Assembly (NCBI GenBank): GCA_028583405.1
Contig: CM053260.1
Span: forward strand, 19,732,813 to 19,796,812
DNA from: Pogonophryne albipinna
Taxonomy: Eukaryota > Chordata > Actinopteri > Perciformes > Artedidraconidae
Direction: 5' to 3'
DNA: 64,000 bases
Numbering within the stretch: the stretch's first letter is position 1; every line of letters begins with the position of its first letter. The notes beneath the pieces are model-generated. The model made no database searches. It had not been told where the DNA came from and worked only from the letters and a program-made list of their open reading frames with translations. The position numbers and the translations under genes were made by a program. Positions 24,301-46,089 of this stretch are shown here, piece by piece.

Positions 24301-27300
24301 TAAAGACCGTGGTACCGTTAAGCTCCGATGTTAACGGTCTTTTTATCGGTACTGGAGACATGTCAAAAATATATGTATATGTATTATTGCTACACAAACA
24401 TTATATTCCGTTTCTAATATGCAAAAAGCGTGCAAAATGCGTCTTTTTAGTATTTTCGATCTTTCCAATCCAGGCGAGAGATCTCTCTCCCCAGCCTGCT
24501 TGGGAGGGGGTGGGGCAGTTTACACACACGCAGCTGCTACATGCAGCAACACACACACACGGAGGAGATGGCAGAGAGAACGCGCTCCGAGGTGTGGTTA
24601 AACTTGACCCGTCTCGATGTGGAGAATGCTCGTTACCAAAAGTGCAATAAGAGTTTAGCATGTGAGGGCGGTAACACGAGCAATTTGTCTAAACATTTAG
24701 CAAAAGTGCTCCACATCCAGACGGAGGAATGCACCGGGTTCGACTGTCTTTCTAGTAGCTCTGTAGCCCCATCCACGAGTAACGTTTCCACGTCAGGTGT
24801 TATGTATGCTAGCAGCAACACACAGAGTTAACTCAATGATACAAACATGGGTTAATGATTAGAGGTAACAGAGTTATTTATTTTGTTAAAGTTTCAGCTA
24901 TTCTATTTAGTTCTGTCATCAGATTATTTAATACGATTTGTTAAAACATTGTCGTTTCTTTTGATGTGAAATATTATGTATTTCATTTAAATAAAAAGCA
25001 ATGTTAGTTTTGTTCACAATTTGTTTAGTTAATTTACCTTATTTCTTTTCAAAAGAACCGTTAAGACTATCGTTAAAAGACCGGACCGATAAGCGGTATC
25101 GATAAAAGTAGTAGTACCGTTAAAACCTTAACGATACCCATCCCTAGTTTTCGGTGTTGTGGAAAGGGAGAGGGGAGATGCGTTTATTATTATGTTTTTC
25201 AGATGTTAATGAGACTGAAGACTCACAATCATTAAGGTTCAAACTCAAGAATACGTTACATTTACTGGCCTGAAAAACACTCTAGTTTAAAAGTACACCG
25301 AAAAGTATGTTAGAAAGGTTGCAGTTTGCAATTTGTTTGACTGCTTTGTAATTGCAATATGATTCATGATATCAGAGGGAATTACCAATTTTGAAACGTA
25401 CTCACATAATCATTACAAATATATATTTGATGGGGATCTGTACCAAACAATGATTTGTATTAAGTCTGTAGAATACCATTAGTAGGCCGGTACTTATCTG
25501 CAGCACCACAAGACTTCCTTCAGAGTGATTTTAAATTTTCACATATTTTGCATTCATCAAATATTTTGCTAACTGCGATTTTGATATTGTCCATGCTCTA
25601 TTACAAAACCCATGTACGTGCTTGTTGTCACCATACCCCATGCCTTGGGCCGAGAACCGGGTCCCTGGTGGTCCTCTGCCTCGGCCTCGACCTCCAGATC
25701 CTGCAGATCCTGCGTAACATTCACAAAAAGGTCAACAGCGTCCACTACAGCGCTGGGGGTACTAACAAAGCGTTTTCAAGTGCTCACTGCTCACCTCGTC
25801 CCGCACCTCTGGCCCTGCGACCTCGGTCTGCACCTCTGTCCACGGGCATCACTTCCATCACCCCATTCTCCTCTGGACGCACTGTATGCGTTCAAAACAC
25901 AAGTGCACATCAAATGAGAAAAAGGGATTTGCAGTAATGATACTGTAAAGAAGGAGACAGGACAGTCAGAATGAAATAAATGTAGAGTTTATCCTCCCTA
26001 CCCGGTCGGCTGCGGCTGGCCCCCCTGCCCTTGCGGTTGGCAGCCCCACGGCCCTTGCTCGCCTCCCTCTCTCCTTTCTTCTCCCTGTTTTCCTTGTTTT
26101 CCTTGCTGTCTGACGGACCCTCCTTCACCAGCGGTTTCTTCTTCCCTACCGTCTCCCATGAGGTCTAAAAACATGGGCAGTATACATCAGTAAGTAAACT
26201 ATGCACTTTTTAAATTAAAACAAAAATGGCATCTTTGTCTCCATCAGTCACATTTCAGAGTTGTATAGTGTAGAAGGAGCCTCTTGCATTCTGTGGTTGG
26301 TTTAGTCTGTGTGTATTCTGACCAAGAGGCTAACGCAACGCTACCAGACGCTGCAAAAACATTCCTGGAAATGGTTACAGAAAAGCTATAATGCCGGACA
26401 TTTTCGACCAACTTGTCTGAAGGGTTCTGTTCTGCATGCAGGAAGAAAAAAAATTGGATTGGGACCTGTGAGCTGTAGATATTCTAAATCAAAACACTAA
26501 TTATAAAAATGTTAGCAACTACAAAGAATGTTTGACTCATGTATTATTAGGCCACTCCGTTGTTTGCGCTGGTCATGATCTTGACGAGTTCAGTAGAAGA
26601 AGTTGTTATCAGAGAGTTGCAGTGTATAACACCAGTTATTTGCTATTTTTGGAGTTCCTCAAAACCAAAACAACAAGCAGGGCAGCTGTCTGGCCAGCTG
26701 CCCTGCAGCCTCTAGTCGCCATCTGTGCCGGCGGGTATGCATCACAAATGTTGGGACACTCACTCGGACTTGGCAGAACAACACAAGTGTTTTTTCCCCT
26801 TTAAACCTTCCCCTTGGAAACATGTCCTCGGTCTGAGATCTGTCCTTTAGTTTGTTCACCTTCATTTCAAAAGGCCAACCGTCTTAGACAAAAAAGTGAT
26901 GCGAGCTACTTAGTGATTTTTCAAAGTCTAACAGTACGATGCTTAAGCCGTGACAGCACACAATGCCATGCTTATTAAATCATTTGAGATGAATGGAATT
27001 CAGCCATAATTAAGGTTATGTATTACACCTGTGCTTTTCTTACTCTAACATGTTAAAAGAAGGTCTGGTAGATTTGTGGCAGCTCGAGTATGATTACAAA
27101 TTTAGAGCATGAATGATTTTTCTCACTTATGTTCACAGTCCATGTGCTCATCATCAATCTTTCTAATTTAAAATACCAATTTCAGTCAAATCAATTATCG
27201 TTTTGGGCCATCGCATATTCTGTCTACCAAGCAAAATAAATCTATTCACACTATCTGAAATTGCAAATAAATATTGTTGAAAAAAAAACACAGGCTAGTA

Positions 27301-28429
27301 TGAGAAGTGTAACAAAGGGATTAAATAAAACATGGTGTGGTTACCATGTCTGAGGTGCTCTCCAGGAGAAAGTTGATGGCTCTGCTCACATCCTCGTTGC
27401 AGTCGTGGAGCGCTACCATGCACTCATCCTGGTTCCTTCCAGTCACCTCCATCAGCTGGGGAAAGCAACAAATATAATTTGTATTGGAAATTCTGCGTTG
27501 TTTTTTTTAAGTGATTTTAAAGTGCATAGCATGTAGATATCTTCTCAGTGTGTAAACATAACATTGATGCCATATTAGTTGACAGCTACAACATTAGTAA
27601 AGACTGATGGATGTGAACTCCATTCAGAAAACAAGCTGTTTAAAACAAAAATGTGGTGTCAGCTTGGGACAGACCTGACTAAGCATGAATTCAGAATTTC
27701 TACAAACCAGCAACAGGATGTAGTTAGTTCAGCATTCTCTTGATCCATTCATTGCAACTAAATGAAGGTGTATATGGGTTCAAACCACTGCAGTAAACTC
27801 ATTTAAGCCACAGACAATGTAAATTGAATAAACACATGATGGTTTGTTTTGTGTTTTTGGTGTGAACACAGCACCAGTAGTGTTCCTCACCTGGTTAACT
27901 TTGCCTTCAAAGTCAGCATCATTCTTGTCATAGATCACCTGTGCAAGCCGGATCTGCTCAGCTGTAGCCTTTTGGTTCACAGGAGAAAACAAATGTAAGA
28001 ACGAAATATCTTCACACCGTATTAGTTACCCCTATCATATTGTTAACTTGTCAGCCATAACATCTTCCTTAACAACCAAACATTTATTATATTTAACACA
28101 GTTAGAAAGGTATGTATTTGACTATATTGTTACTAAGCAAGGGCCTACGATTGTCCCTATTGAAAGCTAATGTAGATCCTTTTCAATAATGATAAAGGAG
28201 GTCTCCTTGCATAATGTGTGCACTCTGGCTTTGTTGGCAAGAGTAATCGTGTGCACACTGGTGTTTTGTTTAAAAATCTCTATGGCTTAAGGCAGTGTGC
28301 TTTCTTCACGTCTATGTGGTTGTGGTGGCCCACCTGTATCTGTTTTTGTGGTTGTGATGTTTGAGTAGCAGCAGGCAGCGCTTTTTCCCGAGGGCCCCGG
28401 GCCTTTTCGCCGCCCAGCGAGCTCATCAT
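15223..28429 (-). CDS. ubap2: ubiquitin-associated protein 2 (UBAP2)
   Basis: UBA-domain RNA-associated protein of about 1,270 residues. Coding exons, 5' to 3': 28334-28429 (ATG), 27891-27968, 27345-27455, 26002-26164, 25795-25881, 25637-25709 (or 25700), 24017-24105, 23627-23685, 23455-23525, 22984-23161, 22603-22873, 22108-22409, 21366-21589, 20776-21043, 20314-20344, 20013-20184, 19683-19769, 19242-19545, 19004-19095, 18754-18804, 18576-18657, 18022-18486, 16261-16365, 15703-15770, 15407-15598 and 15223-15318 (TGA). The N-terminus has PQKQIQ-ATAEQIRLAQ and a UBA domain (DQDECMVALHDCNEDV-like), then an RGG-rich basic stretch and SETKVFTAS. The conserved DUF3697 region is KRRIPPSSK-IPATAVEMPGSAEVPGL. 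The C-terminus has GKAPPNL..GVPPLLPNQY and ends SSPYWAN. This favours UBAP2 over UBAP2L (SYSWGAN end). All junctions stay in phase except exon 17 to 18 (see findings). Confidence 0.95.
16453..16830 (-). mobile_element. 5'-truncated LINE fragment, Rex/CR1-like (copy B)
   Basis: Counterpart of 9105-9482 with the same C-terminal LINE peptide and 3' tail, lying in a ubap2 intron in the same strand sense as the gene. Confidence 0.6.
16831..17895 (-). mobile_element. hAT-like element with BED-finger remnant (copy B)
   Basis: Duplicate of 9483-10537 in the ubap2 intron between exons 23 and 24. It has the same TAGGGCTGC/GCACCCCTA ends and flanking GTGCCAAT. Small differences include an expanded GTGTGTGCGTGT tract and a shortened BED reading frame (17581-17288). 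Confidence 0.88.
18317..18379. repeat. (CTG)21 tract encoding ubap2 polyQ
   Basis: Twenty-one uninterrupted CTG units (CAG on the ubap2 strand) lie in coding exon 23, between QNQA and PPQAQQPQG. A pure triplet run of this length is expected to be polymorphic in length. Confidence 0.95.
24250..25146 (+). mobile_element. hAT-like element, same BED core but different termini
   Basis: Ends TAGGGATGGGTACCGA and CGATACCCATCCCTA. Perfect 8-bp target duplication GTTTTCGG is at 24242-24249 and 25147-25154. The plus strand encodes a BED-like finger (24541-24831) almost identical to the one in the 9483 and 16831 elements, but the terminal 100-200 bp are unrelated. It lies in the ubap2 intron between exons 7 and 8, antisense to the gene. 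Confidence 0.88.
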
Positions 28430-30270
28430 ATACAGTATATACAAAACTCTGTATGTACAAAATAGAAAAATCTGCAAAAAAGGAAACAAGAAGCGTGGAA
28501 GGATGAGTGAAATCAACCAACAGTTCTGCAAACACAAGCATTTCATTTACAATGATGTTAGAGCCGAGCCTCGATACTTTCCCATGTACGAGTGTATAGA
28601 AAGAACAAAGTGCTTAATACCAACAATATGTGTTGTGAGCATAGCAAAGCTGTATTGCACAATCATGAATACTGCTTATGAAGGCTGTAAGAGCAGTGGG
28701 CCACACCAGCTTTGCTGAGAATCTGGGTCAAGGAGGAGAAGCGACCTAGTGTCCTCTTACAAAAATCACAGACCAAAGAGTGTGAAGCAGAACAAACACC
28801 ACACACCCTGACCTCAAAGCCCCTTTACACGCTACATAGTTTACAGCCTCAGATTATAAACACACATACACACACACAAACCGCAGTAGAATATTTAATC
28901 CTCTCCTGCACAAGTTGTAACTTGATGCAAATTGGCTGTGATACCTTATAGACTAGTAAGAACTAATAATTTAAGTAGCAAATATTAAACACTTCTTAAA
29001 ACCCTTTGCACACACAGGGCTTTATCCACCTGCATCTATATGGAAAAGGGAATTGCTAAATTCCGTAAAATAACAAAAGAACAACACGTTTTACTTTTGG
29101 AGTTGCAAGCTTTGACTAAGGTGGGTACTAGAATAATACCTACAGATATCCCCAGAGACCCATTTGTTTTATGTGAGAGAACAATAGCAATCCAGTTTAC
29201 AGTGTCTGAGTGACGTTGCCAAATGCACTGCTGCCATTGGCTGCTGCTCTGAACAAAGCTTGTGCAAAAGGACGAACTGGCATAAAATGTGATTTCAATG
29301 AAAAATCTAAACCTCTTTTTAATATTGAAATACCTACGGGATTTTTGTACTCAAATAATACAATTATAACATATCATTACAAGTATGAGTCTCGACGTTC
29401 TTAAAAGATAAACAACAACAAACCATGACAGAGTAACTCCGCATATCTTGTTCATTACATTTACGTGTACAGTGACAAATAAATACCAGTTATGTAAAAC
29501 ATAACGTGTCAACATATATAAACCTCTACCTGGTAACATCTTACAAATAATTGACTAGCTACCGTTTTTTTTAGTAATAAACCAAGCGGAGCGTTGTTAT
29601 GAACCGATGCTAACGTTAGCATGTTGCTATCATGTTACTTATTACTTGACTCTACATATTACTCTGTAACGGTTGACGTTCCGTGTATATGTTGCAAAAT
29701 AAAAGCATGTTCTCGTAGCATCCTTTTTTTTAACTCAACACTGACCGATTTTGAGCTGTTGGTATTGTGGTCCCTTTGTCCTCGCTAGCACAGACTCGTG
29801 TTAGCTTTAACGTGCTAATGCTGACACCATAGCATCGATACTGAGCAGCGGGGATGAAGCTAGCTAACGGTGCTACCTAAATCTGCTCCAAGTTGATAGC
29901 CAACGGCTGTCTAACTGGCGTGCTCGTGTCTTATCCGTATTTATAGATCCGTAGAGTTATCTAACGATGCTGGCGGTTACATCAGACTCGTCCTCGAACA
30001 AATAAACAACAGAATTGACGTCTAACAACATATCGGTGTTAAATCTGAAGAAAAAAGGCCTCTCAGCGGGGCACAATCCCATCCCGACATTGCTCGCCGG
30101 GAAACAAGACAACAGAAAAATTGCATCCTTAACAACCCCGCGCCGGATAAACAACGAAGCCAGCGAACAACTATTTCAGCGAGTAGGCGTTTAAATACGC
30201 ATTTTAAACGCGTTGTGATACAGAAAGTGAACTTAGTAAAACATTAGAAAAATTGTGTTTTTATTACCTG

Positions 30271-30325
30271 CTAACACGCTTCACTCGGCCAGCAGCAGAC
30301 AAGGTGGTCACGTGATGTGCCCTAC
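30271..30325 (-). promoter_or_regulatory. ubap2 5' non-coding exon and promoter region
   Basis: On the minus strand, GTGTTAGCAG|GTAATA at about 30265-30275 is a good splice donor. It would join to the acceptor at 28449-28450 just before the ATG exon. A palindromic E-box GTCACGTGAT lies at 30308-30317, close to the presumed start site. The dcaf12 3' end is only about 0.9 kb upstream. The start site is inferred, not seen. Confidence 0.55.
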
Positions 30326-30393
30326 CGTGGTGGTGATGCTCCCCTCTCCTCTTGGGTCACAACTAACTTCCTAACGACCTTCCCCATGAAACA

Positions 30394-30948
30394 CAGAGGT
30401 GGAAGAAGTACTCCGAATATTTACTTACATTAAAGTAGCCATACTACAGTGTACAAATACTCAGTTACAAGTATTAGTAGTCCTGCATTCAAAATTGCAC
30501 TTAAGTCAAGTATTGGCTTCTTAATATATTTTAAATACCAAAAGTAGAAGTATTGGTTATGCAGAATGGCTCCTTTAAGCACCTGTTATTTTTAAATTGT
30601 TGTATTATAATTATTGGTGCATTAATGTGTTCATCACTTCAATGTTGAGCTGGGTAAATGTAGGGTTTATTTTGATTACTTCTTTATACACTACTGGGTA
30701 GCTGAACAAATAAACAATCCCAAAAATGTATTAGTCCATTTATATTTTTTATTAATAATCCAAATATTTAACGTAACTATATGTGCAAAATTACTGCTGT
30801 GGAGTTAAAAAATACCACATGTGCCCACAAATTGTGGTCGCGTAAAAGTATAAAGTAGCATAATGTGAAAATACTGAAGTACATGTACCACAATGTATTT
30901 TATAAGTACAGTACTTGAGTAAATGTACTTAGTTATATTCTACCACTG
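30394..30948. mobile_element. hAT-like MITE upstream of ubap2
   Basis: Begins CAGAGGTGGAAGAAGTACT and ends AGTTATATTCTACCACTG. Internal motifs such as TACTTGAGTAAATGTACTT are typical of a high-copy teleost MITE. A possible target duplication (ATGAAACA/GAAAGACA) is imperfect. It sits between the ubap2 promoter and the dcaf12 3' end. Confidence 0.75.
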
Positions 30949-31202
30949 GAAAGACACACCTCGTTCGAACTAGACATACGGTTTGTATATGTATGTCTAA
31001 ATATACATTTTCTTGTTATTGAAAACGCACACCGCTAGACAATTAATAGAATATTCGATCACAATGCAGACTGGCCTACCAAAGACACCTTTGAAAGCTT
31101 CCATTGAATCTAAATCAGCAGTGGTCCGTTCAATTAGAGGAAATCTCTCCATTGAATAAATAACGTCAAACATAAAAAATAAACGTTACATCAATATACA
31201 TT

Positions 31203-31208
31203 TTATTT
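31203..31208 (-). terminator. probable dcaf12 polyadenylation signal
   Basis: TTTATT on the plus strand is AATAAA on the gene strand, about 1.7 kb after the stop codon. The interval 31210-32945 has no other gene and reads as AT-rich 3' UTR. This is plausible but unproven, since other weak signals exist. Confidence 0.4.
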
Positions 31209-32945
31209 TTATTATTTACTCTTTTTAAAGATTTTATAGCTTGTTTTTTTCCAGATGTTTATCTTACAATATCCTCAGATTTAGTCATTTGTAAAAACAT
31301 TCATGAGGCATGTATTAAAAAAACAGGGCATCACCAAGTAGACATAATCCACACACTTCCTCAGACATATACATACAAATGTATGCAATTGTCCCTATGT
31401 ATTTTCACATACACACATTTATATATAAAATGCATTTTAAAAGTGTTGGTTTTTTTTGTTCAATTTGTGGTCATAGTTGGGGTTTCTCTTTTCAATATGT
31501 CATTATCATGAAAACTGGAGAAAAGTTCCATGTAGAAAAGGAAATTATGATCGCCTGTGTCAGTCTTTCACAGAAAGACCTGAGGAAGGCCAAAACGTAA
31601 CTCAAGCCTACCCTCTAACAAAAAGAAAAGAGCAGAACCGCTCACTCCTTGATACAAAAAAAGAGGAAAAAGTAAAGTTGTACAACTGTAACATTAAAAG
31701 TATGTGCCTGCAGCATCTAACTCCAGTGTAGAGTCGAAACTGTTTCATTAGTTCTCCTTGCAACCTTCCTGATGGGTGGTTAAGAAGACCAGTGAGTTAC
31801 TACAGATTTTCTCTCAAGTTCCTGTGGAGCAGTCCCAGAATCATGAGGGGGCTCCTCTAGCTATCAATCATATTTGATTTGTTCCTAAATTTAAACTTTG
31901 TATAAATTCTCTGGCGATGCCAGAACAGTTACAGACAGGGACAAATCTGGAGAGCAATCTGGTCTAAAAGAAAAGCAACATAAGCAAAGAAAGAAAATAT
32001 ATCCTTCAAAAGGAGGAGATATAAACACCCATGACCAACTGAGTAAAGGTGACCGAGAAAGGGGAAAATAAATAAAAAATAAAGCAAATTAGAATATCAG
32101 CAGGGGAATGCCTTTCAAATCACACACGGTCACAAAATAAAATATGCTTTTGATGGGATTTTTTCATAGCAGAAAATTGCATTGAGCAATCTTAATGTTC
32201 CTCCTTTACATCATCTTAGTGAGAACACATGAACACAAAGTCTTATTCTGATTGGCTTCATTTTTTAACTTCTCAATCAGGAGAAAAGAGAAGTTGTTTG
32301 TGATTGTTGGGGGACAGGACAGGCTGTTCCAGTTAATATTCTTTAAGAAACATCAAACTGCACTCTGGTTCAGTCTTGCAAAATGAGCTCGCTCTTCAGT
32401 CCTCCTTCACCTCGCCCTCTCTTTTATTGCCGTCCATTTCAGAGAGAGAAAGGAAAGGAACTCTTTCCCATAAAAATTCCACAGGTATTTCACAAAGACA
32501 TTGTTTTATCAGAGAGGAAGCAGCGGTTAACACTATCCTTAAATACAAAAGCAAACCAGACCATTATCCCTGCGGGTTGGATGTTTTAAATGATGAGAAC
32601 CTGTATTACTTTATTCTTAATGCTTCTCTTGCGAGCTCCTCTGTTGCAGAATCCGCAGTTAATTGTTTTTACATTTTCATAAAAAAACTAGAACAACAAC
32701 TGAGTAGCTGAGGTGAAAGGAGCAAAGGAATAATTGGAGGAGAAAGGGAGAGTGGACACAAACTTTAACATACACAATAACGATATTCAAAGCCGTGATA
32801 CTGTGGGGTGCAAGATCATGCTCCTGAGTCCACGTGAGAGCAAAACAGAGGTGAGCAAGAGGGATTCCAAAGACTGATGTCAACAGACTGGAAGAGGGAG
32901 GGGATGGCTGAGGATGTAGTGATAGAGCGATGGAGGACACAGAGG

Positions 32946-42308
<9,363 letters not shown>

Positions 42309-42499
42309 AATCTGATACACACAGCTCCCTCACCCACATGGAGGGTAAAAGCGACGCTGGACACTGGATCATATAATGGCGATATGCTGTTTCGTTTCTT
42401 GGCCCTCGCTGGCAGCGTCCGACGACGAGCAAGGGCGATCACATACGGGAGGTTGGTGAGCCGCAGGTTGAGATCGCCGCTGTCTTACTATCAATAGTT

Positions 42500-45400
42500 T
42501 GCCTCCTACACTCACAATTAATGTATTCTATTATCAGTTAAGATAACGTCGCTAGCTTCTGGCAGAGGGTCCACACTCTCCTTTTTTACTGCCAAGTCGC
42601 GTCAGCAACGGCGAAAGCATTGAGCATCGCGCAGCCGCACTCAAATTAAACATCAACAAAAACAAGGTCGTACGTAAAAGCAAGCGTCATGCGTGCTCGT
42701 TCACGCCAACTGCGTGACCTCATTGATCACATGATTAGGTTTTCTCAGGTCTATGGGGTTTTCAATAAATGGCTTTCCCTGCAATCTAAAAGGGCACATT
42801 ATTTTTGTTTCAGTGAAACAAATAGTACATTTAGACAATTTAACCTAGGTCTATATTATTAAACAAGTGTTATATGAAAACATGTGTATTTAATAACAGT
42901 AAGCTTTTACTTTTTTTTATTCAATATTAGGTAATATATAAATGCAATGAAATCTTGAGCTATCACGTTAGTGCTATTGTATTATATAGCTGTCGGGTTA
43001 AAACAACAATGAAAATGAATGTATTTGGGCTGTGTTTTGTCTGTTTTTTGTGACAAATTCTATGGTTCCCACAATACAATTGTTGTTGTGAACTTGAGCA
43101 CTAATATAAGCCAGCCCACCAGTATCAGTTTAAAGCAAATCAATCTTAATAAAATTACTTATTACCGTTACCGGATTTTTCTGAAGGTGGCCTTTATTTG
43201 CATGAGCACAAAAACAAAGTTAAAATGGAAATCAAAAATCACACTAACTTTAAATTTCAATTTACCAGACGCTATAGTTTGTTACTTTGTAATCTTCCGT
43301 TTTTTTAACCATGGTGAGCTACGGAAGACCAAATATGGCCTCTATTCTAAAACATAATTGACTTGTTTTCTGCTGACACACAGCTAGATGTTTCTAGTTG
43401 CCACGGACAACAACTGGAGAGACCTGCATTATTGATGTGAACTGAAAAGAGAGAAAAAAGATAATACTTTTCCACCAGCTTCATGACAACACCTCTCAAA
43501 TGTTTGGTCATGAAAGTGGTGGTCATACATGACGTAACCAAATTCAAATTAAGCTCAAAAAGCAACAACAGCAACGATCAACAGTCTCACCACTGGAAAT
43601 ATGTGCACATTTAATCGTGAGGAGTTTCCAAATCATCCAAGAGGAAATTGAACATTTCGAAAATAACATTTCAGGAACTTGAGAAATAACACTCAACTCA
43701 GCCACCTCTTAATTTACCATTATGATATTTGAATGTCCATTTGATTTTTTAGCATTCCATGTTCAATTATGCTGTAGCTTAGAGGAGGATTGGATATATA
43801 AACCCTTGAACACGAGGCCCCAGTTGCTTTTCATCACTAGGACATCGTAACAGAAACGGGAGGAGACGTTTCTGGAGGAGGCCCAGAACCTGCTATACTG
43901 CATTCACTCCAACCTTTGTGGCTGTCAGAGGGCAAGTGGACATAAACTTGCTTTATGTAAGATTAAGGAAATCACGCTTTAGTTATGCAAGGCGACAATA
44001 ATACCACTTGTGTGTTTGTCTGTAAAGTGAGTGAACCTTTATATTTATCACAGTAAATGAAGGAAGAAAGAAATCGATCAAGTCAACCACGTATCCAGAA
44101 AAAGCAGCGGGCTTAATGAATGATACTAGGTCCAACGTGACACATTGCCTTGTCATGTTGTTTGCCTGCTCCCTCTATTGTCCTATTGGAAAATGGATCG
44201 AAGGACATATTCATGATGATGTGTATCCCTTAAGCACTGAGATATTTGTATTTTTTTCTCTCGATATTCTCACAAAGATTCATTTCCTGAAAGCACGTGC
44301 TAACACATTTGATTTGAATGGTACATTAAGTGGAGAATGATTGAGTCTGTATTGGGGAAAAACTGCACTATATTTAGAATTGTCAAACCAGGGGTTGTTC
44401 TAAAATTATTTGGTGGTTAATACAATTTGTTTTTCAATTGTTAAACTGAAGACAAAGTACTGGAACCACCCAAAGCAACGTTGGCTTTAGGTTAAGCCCT
44501 TAATCTGTCACCACGCCTCCAACCATCCCCATCAGGACAACAGAGCTCCTTATTATGGCAACGTCTCCCATTTCTGCCTTTGGTGCAACAGAGCACACAC
44601 ACTTTTTACTTATCATGGAACTCAGACACATACTATAAAAATAAAAGGATCCTTCTTTTAAACAATTACACCCAATTAACATGAGGAATTTTCCATTTAA
44701 GACTGTGGTGATGGCAACACACCTAAAATCAACATAAACAATACTATCATATTACACATGAGAAAAAAGAAAGTGGATGTGTCAACAAACCATGTATGAT
44801 TAGATTTTGTGGCAAATGAATAGATGATGGGAGTCCGAAATCAAACCTTTTCTAGTAAGATCCACACATCCAGCAAGGCTTGTAGACCACTCCTCATCCC
44901 CGAAAAATTACTTGAGGCTAAAAGCGCCAGTCACTCAATAAGAAATGTCTCTATTGCACTGTGATGTGGTTGCAAAAACAACCCTCGCTCACATTTTGTT
45001 TCTATTTTAAACCACTCACTCCTTTCCAGTCTAAGAACAGAAGTCGATGACGGTTAAAAGTGAGTTAACATATCTTACATAGCAAACTCTAATTGTAAAT
45101 GAAAGTATCAGTGAACTATATAAATAAGTCGATAATTATGAAACACGTGTGCCTGTGCAGTATGTGACACATCAGTGCCAGTGGATTATGGGATATTTCT
45201 TATTACACAGGAACGTTTCCAATTTCTCCTCACCCTCTAACAGGCCATTCCAGTGCATGTCAAAGAGCGAACTGGGGTAGAAGTATCTCTTACGTTCTGA
45301 GTTATAGTGACGTAAACATCTAATATGCAGTTCCCAAAACAGAAATCAAAGACATGAAAAAAAGTGCCCAAATGAACAGAAAAACAGACATGAATGCATG

Positions 45401-46089
45401 AAAGAGTAGAACAGAACTAGGGCACCAGAGCAGAGAGGGCACTTTTTGAGAGTCAGTTGTCTGCCTGGCGACTGGGCTTTTTTTTTTTACTTTTTTTTTT
45501 TTTTTTACTTTAAATGCAAGTCCAGTTAAAGAAAGCTTCCTCAAGCCCCCCCAAACCACCGCCCCCATATAATAGGTCTGCACAGAGCAGTGGAAGATGG
45601 CAGCTTAGTTGATTGGGAGTTCTAAGTGTATAAACCGGCCTGTCATGTGCTCAGAGTCTGTCACCAGGTCCCCTTTCGGTCCTTTGCCTGCACACTTCCA
45701 AGTTGAAGCAAATCGGAACAGCAATAGACAGACTTCAGCCCAATTCTTCCAGTTTCTCCTTTAGAGCTCAGTCATTCCTCCCATTCTTCAATACCCTCAC
45801 AGCACAAAATCCTGGAACCTAACGCCAATGACTTCTTAGAAAATGAACACCACCGTTGAAGTATTGTTTGACCCCCCCCTCCACTCTAGGCACACAGTCT
45901 TTAAGAAGTGCTAAGACACGATACGTTTTAGCATAGAGAGAAACACAACTGTCTCCCAGCTGTCCCTTCTACAGCCAAGGCAAAGGGCAGGGCATGGTGT
46001 GATGGGGCGGCAGAAGGGAAAGGGCTGTGTTGGGCAGTAGCGGGGGAGGCAAGGCCCTTGTCTGGGCTTTGGTTGGCTGTTAGCTTGGC
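42500..46089. other. intergenic between dcaf12 promoter and ubap1 3' end
   Basis: No supported gene. The right part (about 45,000-46,089) is probably ubap1 3' UTR. A TATATAAA at 43794-43801 is followed by sequence without an open reading frame. Several T- or A-rich runs (45477-45510) are present. I see no RNA gene or mobile element with clear ends. Confidence 0.5.

Noticed and set aside
24401..24661. Minus-strand frame in the hAT-like element
   Set aside because: Antisense of the BED-finger frame. It has no domain of its own.
27120..27180. TGATGA-like C box on the ubap2 strand (possible SNORD121)
   Set aside because: No D box at a suitable distance and no terminal stem.
43019..43357. 112-codon open frame
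   Set aside because: AT-rich, no domain, low-complexity composition, and no codon bias like the neighbouring genes.
43790..43990. TATATAAA followed by possible transcription unit
   Set aside because: No open reading frame, no splice structure and no repeat similarity seen.
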